Origin: Sphingomonas melonis
Lineage (GTDB): Bacteria; Pseudomonadota; Alphaproteobacteria; Sphingomonadales; Sphingomonadaceae
NCBI RefSeq assembly: GCF_013409985.1
Contig: NZ_JACCBY010000001.1
Location: 1 to 64,000, forward strand
DNA: 64,000 bases
Reading direction: 5' to 3'
Part shown: piece by piece, positions 26,640-35,712 of the stretch
How the letters are laid out: each line of letters opens with the position of its first letter
How positions within the stretch are numbered: position 1 is the first letter of the stretch
Notes under the pieces: model-generated
What the model saw: the letters and a program-made list of their open reading frames with translations, nothing else
Databases searched by the model: none
What the model was told of the DNA's origin: nothing
Translations under genes and position numbers: made by a program

Positions 26640-28070
26640 ATGCATCCCCTCACCCACCCGCGGCTGCGCCTGCCGATCCTGCTGTGCGTCGCGATCGCCG
26701 CCCGCGCGCTGACGTTCGGCAACCCGATCGTCCACGTCGACGAGGAATTCTATTTCGTCACCGCGCATCGGATGTGGCAGGGCGCGCTGCCGTTCGTCGA
26801 CATCTGGGATCGCAAACCGGTCGGGCTGTTCCTGCTCTATGCCCTGCCGGCCGCGCTCGGCTTTCCCGCCGGCATCTGGGCATATCAGGGGCTGGCGCTG
26901 GTCTGCACGGTGGCGACCGCGTGGTGGATCGCGCGGCTCGCCGAGCGGCTCGGCTTCGCGGCCGGCGCGACCGCCGGCGCGCTCGCCTATATCCTGTGGC
27001 TCGACCTGCTCGGCGGCCAGGGCGGCCAGACCCCGGTCTTCTACAATCTGCTGATGCTTGCCGCCGCGCTGCTCGTGCTGCGCCCCGCGCCGCAGCACGC
27101 GGCGCGCGGCCTGCTCGTCATGGCGATGGTCGGCATTGCCTTGCAGATCAAATATTCGGCCGTGTTCGAAGGCATCCTGTTCGGCCTGTGCCTGCTTGCC
27201 GACGCCTGGCGCGCGACGCACCGGCCGGCGCGAACGATCCTCTACGGTGTGGCGCTGGTCGTCGTCGCGCTGCTGCCGACCGCGCTCGTCGCGGCCTATT
27301 ATGCGGCGGTCGGCGCGTGGGACGCCTTCGTGTTCGCCAATTTCCTGTCGATCTTCCACCGCAACCCCGATCCGCTGTCGGAACTCGCCGGCAATTTCGG
27401 CGAGATGGTGCTGATCATCTCGCCGGTGGTCACGCTCGCCATCCTCTCGCTGTGGCGCGATCGTGACGCGCCTGCACATAGGCGCGAACGGCGCTTCGTC
27501 GCGCTGTGGCTCGCCGTCGCCATCGCGAGCGTCGCGGTCTTCCGGCCGTGGTTCGATCATTACAGCCTGCCGATCCTGCTCCCCGCCTGCGCCGCGGCGG
27601 CCGGGATGCTCGGCCGCGCCGACTGGCAGCGCTGGCGCACCCCCGCGCTGCTGCTCACCGCCGCGCTCGCCGGACAGATCGTGCTGGTCGTGCAGCGCGC
27701 CGGTCGCGGCGACGCGCGCCAACTCGCCGCGCTTGCGAATGCGGTCGGGCGCGGCCCCGGTTGCCTCTACGTCTATTCGGGCACCGACATGCTCTACAGC
27801 GCGACCGGCCGCTGCACCCTGTCGCGCTATCTCGTGCCCTCGCACCTGATCCGCTTCCGCGAGGCGGGCGCGACCGGCGTCGATCAGGATAGCGAGATCC
27901 GCCGCATCCTCGCCGCGCGCCCGGCGGTCGTCGTCGTCCGCCCGCCGTACCGCGGCGAGCGCCCCGCCGCGCACGCCATCGTCACCGCGGCGGTGGCGCG
28001 CGACTATCGGCTTACCGCGCAGCTGCCGATGGGCAACGAGATCATCAGCGTCTATCATCGCACGCGATGA
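26640..28070 (+). CDS. GT39/ArnT-like membrane glycosyltransferase
   Basis: 476 residues with about ten TM helices in the first 360 residues and a C-terminal soluble part. The first periplasmic loop carries the acidic catalytic region HVDEEFYFVTAHRMWQG and DIWDRKPVGLF, as in lipid-linked-sugar mannosyl/arabinosyl transferases (PMT/ArnT superfamily, GT-C fold). Such enzymes transfer a sugar from a polyprenyl phosphate on the periplasmic face to lipid A, glycans or proteins. Donor and acceptor are not readable. Its stop overlaps the next gene's ATG by four bases, so the two probably act together. Confidence 0.82.
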   Translation: MHPLTHPRLRLPILLCVAIAARALTFGNPIVHVDEEFYFVTAHRMWQGALPFVDIWDRKPVGLFLLYALPAALGFPAGIWAYQGLALVCTVATAWWIARLAERLGFAAGATAGALAYILWLDLLGGQGGQTPVFYNLLMLAAALLVLRPAPQHAARGLLVMAMVGIALQIKYSAVFEGILFGLCLLADAWRATHRPARTILYGVALVVVALLPTALVAAYYAAVGAWDAFVFANFLSIFHRNPDPLSELAGNFGEMVLIISPVVTLAILSLWRDRDAPAHRRERRFVALWLAVAIASVAVFRPWFDHYSLPILLPACAAAAGMLGRADWQRWRTPALLLTAALAGQIVLVVQRAGRGDARQLAALANAVGRGPGCLYVYSGTDMLYSATGRCTLSRYLVPSHLIRFREAGATGVDQDSEIRRILAARPAVVVVRPPYRGERPAAHAIVTAAVARDYRLTAQLPMGNEIISVYHRTR

Positions 28071-28786
28071 AACGCCTGTTCGCCTCCATCCACGACGTCT
28101 CGCCCCGCTTCGAGGGGCAGGTGGACCGTCTGCTCGACCATCTCGCCCCCCATGTCGGGCGCCGCCTCGCGATGCTCGTCGTCCCCGATCACTGGTCGAG
28201 CGCGCCGATCACCCCCGCCTTCGCCACCCGCCTGCGCGGCTGGGCCGACGAAGGAGTCGAGATGTTCGTCCACGGCTGGACGCACCGCGACGACAGTGCG
28301 CACGCCGGCACGGCCGCAGCCCTCAAGGCCCGGCACATGACCGCGGGCGAGGGCGAATTCCTCGGCCTCAGCCATGCCGAGGCGCTGGCGCGGATGCGCC
28401 GCGGCAAGGCGCTGGTCGAGGATATCACCGGCCGCCCGGCGACCGGGTTCATCGCGCCGGCGTGGCTGTATTCCGAGGGTGCGCGCGCGGCGCTGGCCGA
28501 CGCCGGCTTCGCGCTCGCCGAGGATCATGCGCGGGTGTGGCGGCCGGGTGGCGCGATCGTCGCGCGCGGACCGGTGATCACCTGGGCGAGCCGGACGCGG
28601 ATGCGGCAGCTGAGCTCGCTCGCCGCGGCCGGGGCGCTGCGCTACGCGCTCCAGCCGACGCGCAACGTGCGGATCGCGGTGCATCCGGGCGACACGACGG
28701 TGCCGGTGCTGCTCGACAGCATCACGACGACCTTTGCGGCATTCCGTCGACACCGGCCCGCCGCTTATGCGGAACTGGCGGGGTAG
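28067..28786 (+). CDS. Polysaccharide deacetylase-like protein (DUF2334 type)
   Basis: 239 residues with a carbohydrate-esterase-4-like barrel: FASIHDVSPRFEGQVDRLLD with the metal-site aspartate, and EMFVHGWTHRDD with two histidines that would complete a zinc site. IAPAWLYSEGARAAL and VRIAVHPGDT resemble later CE4/DUF2334 motifs. No signal peptide is visible, so cytoplasmic action on a lipid-linked or nucleotide-linked glycan is suggested. Coupled to the GT39 gene. The closest described family is DUF2334, for which no reaction has been firmly assigned. Confidence 0.8.
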   Translation: MKRLFASIHDVSPRFEGQVDRLLDHLAPHVGRRLAMLVVPDHWSSAPITPAFATRLRGWADEGVEMFVHGWTHRDDSAHAGTAAALKARHMTAGEGEFLGLSHAEALARMRRGKALVEDITGRPATGFIAPAWLYSEGARAALADAGFALAEDHARVWRPGGAIVARGPVITWASRTRMRQLSSLAAAGALRYALQPTRNVRIAVHPGDTTVPVLLDSITTTFAAFRRHRPAAYAELAG

Positions 28787-28797
28787 CGAGCCAATTT

Positions 28798-28922
28798 CTT
28801 CCCTCGCGCAGCGGGGGAGGCCGATGGTGGTGGTGGGGGCGTTTCGGCCTACGCCGAGCTGACCGTATCCTCCCCTTTCGTCAGGCCTTCGGCCTGCCAC
28901 CTCCCCTGCGCAGGGGAGGACT
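28798..28922. repeat. Composite palindromic repeat, copy B
   Basis: Second copy of the element at 23163-23306, with shared GGGGCGTTTCGGC, TACGCCGA, CTGACCGTATCCTCCCC and AGGCCTTCGGCCTGCCACCT blocks and outer CCTCCCC/GGGGAGG arms. It separates two convergent genes and may serve as a bidirectional terminator. Confidence 0.8.
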
Positions 28923-28928
28923 TCAGGT

Positions 28929-30113
28929 TCACGCCCGCTTCCGCACCCCGTCGCGCGCCGCGATCACGCTGGCGTAATGCGCGACCAGATCGGCGGCATG
29001 TTCCTCGTCGTTGCGGACCGTCGCCGACGCCACCCGCGCCGCGCGCCGCACGATCGCGCGATCGCGCGCGAGCATCCGCTGGATCGCATCGGCGCAGCTG
29101 TGCGCGTCGCGCTGCGTATAGACTTCGGCGAACAGCGGATCGGCGATCTCCGCGGTGCCGCCGCCATCGGGCACGATCAGCGGCGTGCCGCTCGCCAGCG
29201 CCTCGGCCGGCACCAGCCCGAACGTTTCGGTGCCGCAGCCATGGATGTAAATGTCGGCGCTCGCCATGATCGTCGCCAGCCGCCGCCGGTCGTAGACCGG
29301 GCGGAACAGGCGGATATGGGGATTGGCACCGATATGCCGTTCCAGCGTCTTGGTATCCATGCCCTGGCCGAGGATGACGAGCCCGACCGGTGCCTGCGTC
29401 CCGACGCGATGCACCGCGTCGATCACCGTCGGCCAGCATTTCTCCGGATGATGCCGACCGACGCCGAGCAGCAGATGCGCCTCCGGCGGCAGGCGACACT
29501 GGCGCAGCAGCGCGGCGCGTAACGTCTCGTCGCGCAGCGTCGGCGAGAAATGCGCCCGCTCGATGCCGAGCGGCATCGTCGCATCGACGCGGATGCCGCG
29601 CGCGGTCAGCTGCTTGGTCAGCGAGGGGCCGTTGGTGACCACCGTGTCATATTGCGCGAGACAATGGTTGAGGTAGCGATCGTACCACGAGAACGCGCGC
29701 TCGATCCGCGGCTCGGACGCGATCGGCTTGAACCAGCGCTTCGGATAAGCTTCCAGATTGTCGTTGTGCATGAAGTAGGAGCGTACCGATCGCCCCTGCC
29801 ATTGCGCGACGATCCACGCCGATTTCCACGGCGAGCAATTCTCGACCACGTCGGGGTCGAGCGCATCGAGCCGCCGGTGGATCGGCTCGGCATCCCAGAA
29901 CAGGCCGTAATTGGCGTCGAACGGCATGCCCGGCGCCTTGATATAATGGATCGCGCCGCCGCCGGGCCGCTCCTCGATCCGGTCCTCACGGCCGGGTGCG
30001 AGCACGATCAGCTCGTGACCCATGCCGGCGAGCACCTCGATCTTGCGGTCGATATAGGTGCGCACCCCGCCGCCGGTCGGCGAGTAGATCTCGTTGACGT
30101 CGACGATCCGCAT
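28929..30113 (-). CDS. Family 4 glycosyltransferase (GT-B)
   Basis: 394 residues. The N-terminal half begins MRIVDVNEIYSPTGGGVRTY, with the GGG loop of GT4 acceptor domains. The C-terminal donor domain has LLLGVGRHHPEKCWPTVIDA and the nucleotide-sugar motif CGTETFGLVPAEALASGTPL (E-x-F-G-x-x-x-x-E-A). Its ATG overlaps the stop of the DUF2141 gene (TGATG). It probably adds a hexose to a lipid or glycan at the inner membrane; the sugar is unknown. A second GT4 lies divergently at 31694. Confidence 0.88.
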   Translation of the reverse strand: MRIVDVNEIYSPTGGGVRTYIDRKIEVLAGMGHELIVLAPGREDRIEERPGGGAIHYIKAPGMPFDANYGLFWDAEPIHRRLDALDPDVVENCSPWKSAWIVAQWQGRSVRSYFMHNDNLEAYPKRWFKPIASEPRIERAFSWYDRYLNHCLAQYDTVVTNGPSLTKQLTARGIRVDATMPLGIERAHFSPTLRDETLRAALLRQCRLPPEAHLLLGVGRHHPEKCWPTVIDAVHRVGTQAPVGLVILGQGMDTKTLERHIGANPHIRLFRPVYDRRRLATIMASADIYIHGCGTETFGLVPAEALASGTPLIVPDGGGTAEIADPLFAEVYTQRDAHSCADAIQRMLARDRAIVRRAARVASATVRNDEEHAADLVAHYASVIAARDGVRKRA

Positions 30114-30646
30114 CACTCGTCCTTGGTCGGCGAAAAGCCGCCCAGGCCGTGCAGATACTGCATCTGGACGGTGCGTTCGGCGGTGCTGCTGCCGACGTCG
30201 ACCAGCGCGCGCTCCACCTTGGGCCGCGACATGCCGATCTTGCCCGGGCCGGGGAACCCGGCGCCGTCGGCGAAGAAGTTGAACTTGTTCTTGCCGTCGC
30301 GGTCGTGCGTGACGAGCAGCGCATAGCGGCCGGGCCGCGGCACGCGGATGCACACCTGCACCTGGCCGCTCGGCGGGATCGTCGTCCACACCCGGCGAAA
30401 GGTCTTGCCGGCGGCGAGCAGCACCGTGTCGTCGGCCAGGAAATCGGCCTCGTCGGCGGGATACAGCTCCAGCTTGATCCGTCCCTTGCGGTCCTTCAGC
30501 CCGGCGATCTGCGCCAGGATTGCCGGACCGCCGCCGGGCTTGCACGCGGCGGCATCGCTGCCCAGCACCTGCGTCTGTGCCTGCGCGGGTGCGGCGAGCA
30601 GCAGGACGGCGGGCAACAGCGCGGCAAGGACCGCCAACGGCGTCAT
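30113..30646 (-). CDS. DUF2141 domain exported protein
   Basis: 177 residues with a signal peptide (AVLAALLPAVLLLAAPAQA). The mature part is a beta-rich domain with GRIKLELYPADEADFLADDT, VQVCIRVPRPGRYALLVTHD and the DUF2141 ending FNFFADGAGFPGPGKIG. Two cysteines (about 34 and 104) may pair. DUF2141 proteins are periplasmic and of unknown function. Coupling on both sides to a membrane protein and a glycosyltransferase points to a role in the same envelope-glycan or lipid process, which is inference. Confidence 0.85.
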   Translation of the reverse strand: MTPLAVLAALLPAVLLLAAPAQAQTQVLGSDAAACKPGGGPAILAQIAGLKDRKGRIKLELYPADEADFLADDTVLLAAGKTFRRVWTTIPPSGQVQVCIRVPRPGRYALLVTHDRDGKNKFNFFADGAGFPGPGKIGMSRPKVERALVDVGSSTAERTVQMQYLHGLGGFSPTKDE

Positions 30647-31620
30647 GACGGTTTCCTCGTCAGCAGGTGATGGATGCCGAAGGCGACGATCAGCAGCGCA
30701 TGGATCAGCAGCACCGCCGCGGCGGTGAAGGCGATCAGCTCGGACAGCGCCTGATCCTCGCCGATCATCAGGATCGCGAAATTGGCGAACAGCAGGTCCT
30801 TGTTCGGCAGCAGCGGCAGGCGCGAGAAGAGCATGCGGCCGGCGGACAGGAACAGCCAGGTGCCGATCGCGACGCTCGGCATCGCCAGCGCCCAGGCGAG
30901 CGCGAGGAAGAAGCCGCCGAGGATCAGCCGCAGGCAGTGGATGCCGAAGATCGCCCACAGCTCGCGCCGCGGCAGCGAGAATACCTTGCGCGAGAAGATC
31001 AGGAACGGCAGCGACGTGCCGAAGATCACCGCCAGCGATCCATAGACGTAGCGCATCATCTCGGGCGGGATCAGCTCGCGCCCGACCGGCAGCGCCACCG
31101 CGATCATCGCCAGCGTCACCGCATTGCCGGCGATCGCCGACAGGATCGACACGTCCTTGACCGCACCGAACGGCGCCGCGACCAGCTGCGCGCGCGCCCG
31201 CGCCCAGGCGTAGAAATAGGCCTCGCCCGAATAGCCCATGACGACGTCGTTCGCGATCCGCTTCTTGATCAGCGCGACGAGTCCGCCCAGCGGGATGTGC
31301 CACAGCCGCCGGAAAATCCAGTAATCGGCCAGCGGCGGGACGAAATACAGCGCGGCGAAGGCGATGTAGAACAGCGGGTTGCGCGGCGTCGCCCGGTCGA
31401 GCCCGGCAAGGCCCGAACTCAGCAGCTCGTGCGCGAGGCCGGCGAGCATCGCCAACGTCACCACGGCACCGATGATCGCAGGCCAGCGGCTCTTGATGGT
31501 CTTCAAGGGTTGAAGTCCCGCGATATCGGGGGAGGGCGGCACGATCTCGAGAGGACGGCCGGCACTGTGATCGATCTGCACCCGTTGATCCGAACGATGA
31601 CGATGGGGTCGCTTAGCCAT
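30643..31620 (-). CDS. Polytopic membrane protein, possibly LPG-synthase/flippase-like
   Basis: 325 residues with about eight TM helices after a basic N-terminus. KKRIANDVVMGYSGEAYFYA, then alternating hydrophobic segments and FSRLPLLPNKDLLFANFAIL, resemble the lysylphosphatidylglycerol synthase TM region/UPF0104 superfamily, but without firm motifs. An ATG at 31638 would add six residues; no ribosome site decides. It is first of a tightly overlapping three-gene operon with DUF2141 and GT4. A lipid-handling or flippase role is a guess. Confidence 0.65.
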   Translation of the reverse strand: MAKRPHRHRSDQRVQIDHSAGRPLEIVPPSPDIAGLQPLKTIKSRWPAIIGAVVTLAMLAGLAHELLSSGLAGLDRATPRNPLFYIAFAALYFVPPLADYWIFRRLWHIPLGGLVALIKKRIANDVVMGYSGEAYFYAWARARAQLVAAPFGAVKDVSILSAIAGNAVTLAMIAVALPVGRELIPPEMMRYVYGSLAVIFGTSLPFLIFSRKVFSLPRRELWAIFGIHCLRLILGGFFLALAWALAMPSVAIGTWLFLSAGRMLFSRLPLLPNKDLLFANFAILMIGEDQALSELIAFTAAAVLLIHALLIVAFGIHHLLTRKPS

Positions 31621-31693
31621 ATAGGCTCTGTGTTGCACATGAATTTCGTTTCACTGTCGCGTCACGAAGGTCTGTGGCAAGGCGGGCGGAACG

Positions 31694-32746
31694 ATGTCTG
31701 CCGATCATATCCTGACCTTTGCCCAAGATTTATCCGGCGGCGGCGTCGAGCGCGCGCAATTGCGGCTGGCGGCGCAATGGCTGGCGGCGGGGCGGCGGGT
31801 GACGCTCGCGGTCGGCGACGCCAGCGGCCCGCTCGCCGCCGACCTGCCCGCCGGGCTCGCGATCGAGCCGCTCGGCCACCGCCGCTATATCGCACAGCGA
31901 CGCCTGGCCGAGATCACGCTGCGGCTGCGCCCCGATCTCATCTTCTGTGCGGGCAACCATTATACGCTCGTCGCGGCGTGGCTGCGCTGGCGCCTCGCCG
32001 ACGACTGCCCGCCGATCGTCGCGAAATTGTCCAATGCGATCGATCGTGCCGACCACGGCCGGCTCATGGGTGCGGGGCATCGGCTGTGGCTGGCGCAACA
32101 TGGTCGCTTCCTCGATCATCTCGTCGCGATGACGCCGGCGACCGCGGCACTGGCGGCGCGCGCGATGCGGATGGAGCGGCGGACCAGCGTCATCCCCAAT
32201 CCGCCGGCGCCCGCCGCTAGCGGGGCGACCGGGGTCGCGCCACTGCCGCCGGGGCGGATCGTGCTCGGCGTCGGGCGGCTGGTGCCGCAGAAGCGCTGGG
32301 ACCGGCTGATCGCCGCCGTCCCCGCGCTCCCCGCCGATGTCGGCGTCGTGATCCTCGGCGAGGGCGAGTTGCGCCCCGCGCTGGAGCGGCAGATCGCCGC
32401 CGCAGGGCTGGAAGGGCGTGTCACATTGCGGGGCCATGTCGCCGATCCGCTGCCGGCGATGGCGCGCGCCGCGGTGCTCGCCCTGCCCTCCGACTACGAG
32501 GGCGTGCCCGGCGTGCTGCGCGAGGCGCTGTCGGTCGGCACGCCGGTCGTCGCCACCGCGTCGAGCCCGGCGGTGCGCGAGATCGTCGGCGATCCCCGCC
32601 TCGGCAGCGTCATCCAGGCGGAGGATGCGGCGGGCTTCGCCGCCGCGATCAACCATTGGCTGGAGGCGCCCCGCCCTGCCCCGGTGCCGCAGCCCGGCCG
32701 CGATTCGGCGGCGCGCTACCTAGCCTTGTTCGACACCCTCGCCTGA
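31694..32746 (+). CDS. Family 4 glycosyltransferase
   Basis: 350 residues with GT-B fold: DLSGGGVERAQLRLAAQWLA (acceptor-side GGG loop) and a donor domain with GVGRLVPQKRWDRLIAAV and PSDYEGVPGVLREALSVGTP (E-x7-E motif). The phrase ALPSDYEGVPGVLREAL is typical of GT4 enzymes of LPS core and exopolysaccharide assembly. It is divergent from the DUF2141 operon, sharing the 73-bp interval 31621-31693. Its last 27 bases overlap the 3' end of the convergent permease gene. Confidence 0.88.
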   Translation: MSADHILTFAQDLSGGGVERAQLRLAAQWLAAGRRVTLAVGDASGPLAADLPAGLAIEPLGHRRYIAQRRLAEITLRLRPDLIFCAGNHYTLVAAWLRWRLADDCPPIVAKLSNAIDRADHGRLMGAGHRLWLAQHGRFLDHLVAMTPATAALAARAMRMERRTSVIPNPPAPAASGATGVAPLPPGRIVLGVGRLVPQKRWDRLIAAVPALPADVGVVILGEGELRPALERQIAAAGLEGRVTLRGHVADPLPAMARAAVLALPSDYEGVPGVLREALSVGTPVVATASSPAVREIVGDPRLGSVIQAEDAAGFAAAINHWLEAPRPAPVPQPGRDSAARYLALFDTLA

Positions 32747-33796
32747 GCCGTCGCGCTCGGCTTCGCGTTCGGAACTGCGCTCCAGCGCGGTCTTGATCAT
32801 CGCCGTCATCGGATCGGCGAGCGCCAGCCCGAGGATGCCGAACAAGGCGCTCGCCATGATCTGCGCACCGAGCGTCAACGCCGGCGGCAGGTCGACCGTC
32901 TTCTTGGCGACGATCGGCAGCAGGACGTAGCCGTCGAAGCCCTGGACGATGACATAGGTGCCGATCGCCCAGAAGCCGATATGCGTCCCCGCCGAAAAGC
33001 CGACCGCGATCATCAGCGCGCCGCTGATGAAGGCGCCGATATTGGGAATGAAGGCGAGCAGGCCGGTGAGGATGCCGAGGATCATCGCCATCGGCACGCC
33101 GCCGATCGACAGCGCGATCCCCGTCAATATCCCCTCCGCCAGCATGCCGAGCAGCCGTCCGGCGAGCAGCCGGCGCAGCGTCTTGCCCATCCGCGCCAGC
33201 ACCGTCGCGAACTCGGGCCGGTTGCGCCGCGGCACCATCCATTCGAGCCCGCGCTGATAGGTGGCTGGGTCCATCGCCACGAACAGGCCGATGACGATGA
33301 TCATGAACATCGTCGTCAGCGCGCCGAAGGCGGTGCCGACCCACGAGGTGATCCGGCCGACCGAGCTGAGCGCCTGGCGCGCGATACCGCTGACGTCGGA
33401 CGCGCCGGGCATCAGCCCCTGCCCGGTCAGCCAGCGCGCCAGCCGGTTCGCCTGCGTCTCCAGCGTCGCACGCAACTGCGAGAACTGGTCGGCGACCTGC
33501 ACGCCGGTAAGGTAGAAGGTGCCGGCGAGGAAGGCGATGGTCAGCAGCACGACGATCAGCAGCCGCCAGCCGCGCCCGATCGGCAGCACCTTGCCGAGCA
33601 GCCGCACGCCGCCGTCGAGCAGGGCGGCGAACACCAGCCCCGCGAAGATGATCAGCAGCGGCTGGACGAGGATCACCGCCAGCGCCATCACCGCGGCGAG
33701 GCCGAGCCAGATCGCCGCGCGTTTCAGCTCCTGCCGGACGAAGGGATCGCGCAGCTCGTTGGGGCTGGGGTCCTGGATCGCCGGCGTTTCGGTCAC
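32720..33796 (-). CDS. AI-2E family (YdiK/PerM-type) permease
   Basis: 358 residues with about eight TM segments, basic loops and a family-typical C-terminal pattern (IGAFISGALMIAVGFSAGTH, VIVQGFDGYVLLPIVAKKTV). The central periplasmic helix region QVADQFSQLRATLETQANRL also fits. Members export autoinducer-2, sodium or other solutes; the name does not establish the substrate. It follows lepB after one base, at the position where rnc-era often lie in relatives. It overlaps the GT4 gene tail-to-tail by 27 bp. Confidence 0.85.
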   Translation of the reverse strand: MTETPAIQDPSPNELRDPFVRQELKRAAIWLGLAAVMALAVILVQPLLIIFAGLVFAALLDGGVRLLGKVLPIGRGWRLLIVVLLTIAFLAGTFYLTGVQVADQFSQLRATLETQANRLARWLTGQGLMPGASDVSGIARQALSSVGRITSWVGTAFGALTTMFMIIVIGLFVAMDPATYQRGLEWMVPRRNRPEFATVLARMGKTLRRLLAGRLLGMLAEGILTGIALSIGGVPMAMILGILTGLLAFIPNIGAFISGALMIAVGFSAGTHIGFWAIGTYVIVQGFDGYVLLPIVAKKTVDLPPALTLGAQIMASALFGILGLALADPMTAMIKTALERSSEREAERDGSGEGVEQG

Positions 33797-33797
33797 A

Positions 33798-34751
33798 TCA
33801 TTGTCCCGTGGCAGGGTGGAGCGACAGGCCGGCGCGGCCCGAGCGCAGCGATCCCCACCAGGTCAGCGGGTTGAGCGTGGCGTCGCCGTCGAGGCTGAAG
33901 GTCAGGAATTCGGCGCGGCCCCCGAGATTCTCATAGGGCACCGGCCCGCCGAGGCCGAGCTGCGCGAGCGGGAAGCGGCTGTCCGCCGAGCGATCGCGAT
34001 TGTCGCCCATCAGGAAGACGTGGTTCGCCGGGATCGTCACCTGCGGATAATTGTCGCCGGGGCTGTCGGGCTCGAGATCGACGGTGTCGTAATGGCGGCC
34101 GCCGGGCAAGGTCTCGGTGACGATCGGCAGATGGCAGACATAGCCGCCGCCCGGCGCTGGCCGGCGCGCGCCGAAATAATCGCGGTCGCTGCACGGACTG
34201 TTGGTATCGACGGGCAGGTCGACATAATGGAGCGTGCCGCGCGGGATCGGCTTGCCGTTGAGGATCACGACGCCGCCGCGCACCGCGAGCGTGTCGCCGG
34301 GCAGGCCGATCACCCGCTTGATATAGTCGTTGCGCGTGCCGGGCGGGGTGACGATGACGACGTCGCCGCGCTGCGGCAGGCTGCCGAACAGGCGGCCGTG
34401 GATGAACGGCAGGCCGACGCTCCAGCTGTCCTCGGGCTGGCGCATCACCACGCCCTTGAAGATCGCGACCGGGTTGGGGATCGTCGGCGAGACGAACGAC
34501 CAGCCATAGGCGAATTTGGAGACGACCAGCCGGTCGCCGATCCGCAGCCCCGGCAGCATCGATTCGGACGGGATGTAGAAGGGCTTGGCGATGAAGCTGT
34601 GGAAGCCGAGCACGATCAGGATCAGCCAGAAGATGCCCTTCACCTCCCCCCACCAGTCGGTCTTCTTCCGCGTCGTACCGGCGGCCGGCGTGGTGGGCGC
34701 GTTCTGCGCCGTTTCGGTGGACTCGCTGCCGTCCAACACCGCTTCCTTCAT
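33798..34751 (-). CDS. lepB: Signal peptidase I
   Basis: Cleaves signal peptides of exported preproteins at the periplasmic face. 317 residues: a Thr/Lys-rich cytoplasmic N-terminus, one TM anchor ([17 protein letters not shown]), box [17 protein letters not shown] with the catalytic serine, and box [14 protein letters not shown] with the catalytic lysine, followed by [13 protein letters not shown] (box E). Four-base overlap with acpS upstream. The acpS-lepB pair is a common alphaproteobacterial arrangement. Confidence 0.97.
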   Translation of the reverse strand: MKEAVLDGSESTETAQNAPTTPAAGTTRKKTDWWGEVKGIFWLILIVLGFHSFIAKPFYIPSESMLPGLRIGDRLVVSKFAYGWSFVSPTIPNPVAIFKGVVMRQPEDSWSVGLPFIHGRLFGSLPQRGDVVIVTPPGTRNDYIKRVIGLPGDTLAVRGGVVILNGKPIPRGTLHYVDLPVDTNSPCSDRDYFGARRPAPGGGYVCHLPIVTETLPGGRHYDTVDLEPDSPGDNYPQVTIPANHVFLMGDNRDRSADSRFPLAQLGLGGPVPYENLGGRAEFLTFSLDGDATLNPLTWWGSLRSGRAGLSLHPATGQ

Positions 34752-35158
34752 GCCTTGGGGTCCGCGATCGCCTCGATGATCACAAACGCCTGTGCCCAGG
34801 GATGATCATCGGTCAAAGTCAAATGTATCCGTGCGACGTGGCCTTCGGGGATCATGCCGTCAAGCCGTTCCTTCGCGCCGCCGGTCAATGCCAGCGTCGG
34901 CGCGCCCGACGCCGCGTTGACGACGCCGATGTCCTTCATGAACACCCCCGCCTTGAACCCGGTGCCGACCGCCTTGGAAAAGGCCTCCTTGGCGGCGAAG
35001 CGCTTGGCGAGCGTACCCGCCTTGGTGAACGGCCGCTTTGCGGCGCGCGCCCGTTCGGCGTCGGTGAACACCCGCGCCTCGAACCGTTCGCCGAAGCGAT
35101 CGAGCGACGCCGCGATCCGCTCGATGTTGCATAGGTCGGACCCGAGACCGACGATCAT
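34748..35158 (-). CDS. acpS: Holo-[acyl-carrier-protein] synthase
   Basis: Transfers 4'-phosphopantetheine from CoA to acyl carrier protein. 136 residues with the magnesium-site aspartate in [15 protein letters not shown] and the second signature [15 protein letters not shown]. Length is normal. It usually follows pdxJ directly; here 591 bp and an opposite-strand cytochrome gene separate the two. Confidence 0.96.
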   Translation of the reverse strand: MIVGLGSDLCNIERIAASLDRFGERFEARVFTDAERARAAKRPFTKAGTLAKRFAAKEAFSKAVGTGFKAGVFMKDIGVVNAASGAPTLALTGGAKERLDGMIPEGHVARIHLTLTDDHPWAQAFVIIEAIADPKA

Positions 35159-35319
35159 CCCTCTGAACGGGAGCGAAGCAGCGGCAAAGCCGGGCGGAGC
35201 GGTGCGGGCGTCATGCCGCCCTCTTACCGGCCCGGCACCGGCAGGAAAAGTATCGCGCCGCGATAAACCGCCGCCGCGCCGCCGCTACAAAGCCGGGAGG
35301 GGCATGACGGGAGGCCGGC

Positions 35320-35712
35320 TTGGGCATCGCGATGGGACGGCTGCTCGCCTGTATCGCCGCGCTGACGCCGACGCCGGGACCGGCGGCAGGACTGGCGGCG
35401 GCGGGCGACAACGGGCGGCGGCTGTTCGAACAGCGCTGCGCCGTCTGCCATGGGTCGGACATGCGCGGCACGGGTCCGCTCGCGCGCAAGAGCAACCCGC
35501 CGGCCAATGACCTGACCGCACCGGCATTCCGGCGACGGCTCGCCGCCAATCCCGGCGTCATCGTCTCCTCGATCGTGCTGCGGTCGAACGGCGACCTCAT
35601 CCCGCGGACGCTGCGGCAGAACAACGTCCACATCCCGCCGCACCGCTGGACCCTCGACGACCTCCGCGACGTCGACGCCTATATCAAGGGCTATCCCCGT
35701 CGCGTGAAGTGA
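35320..35712 (+). CDS. Small monoheme c-type cytochrome
   Basis: 130 residues with one heme-binding CAVCH at about residue 40 (LFEQRCAVCHGSDMRGTGP). The C-terminal IPRTLRQNNVHIPPHRWTLD lacks an obvious distal-ligand Met in the usual loop, so the sixth ligand is uncertain. The N-terminal hydrophobic stretch (MGRLLACIAALTP... AAGLAAAG) is a marginal signal peptide. The start is TTG 35320, which has GGGAGG six bases upstream; ATG 35332 is the alternative. It is a lone plus-strand gene inserted between pdxJ and acpS. An electron-transfer role in the periplasm is likely, the partner unknown. Confidence 0.78.
   Translation: MGIAMGRLLACIAALTPTPGPAAGLAAAGDNGRRLFEQRCAVCHGSDMRGTGPLARKSNPPANDLTAPAFRRRLAANPGVIVSSIVLRSNGDLIPRTLRQNNVHIPPHRWTLDDLRDVDAYIKGYPRRVK

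Noticed and set aside
35304-35510. ATG with a strong ribosome site in another frame at the start of the cytochrome gene
   Set aside because: The resulting Arg/Gly-rich product lacks any motif, while the neighbouring frame holds the CAVCH heme site.
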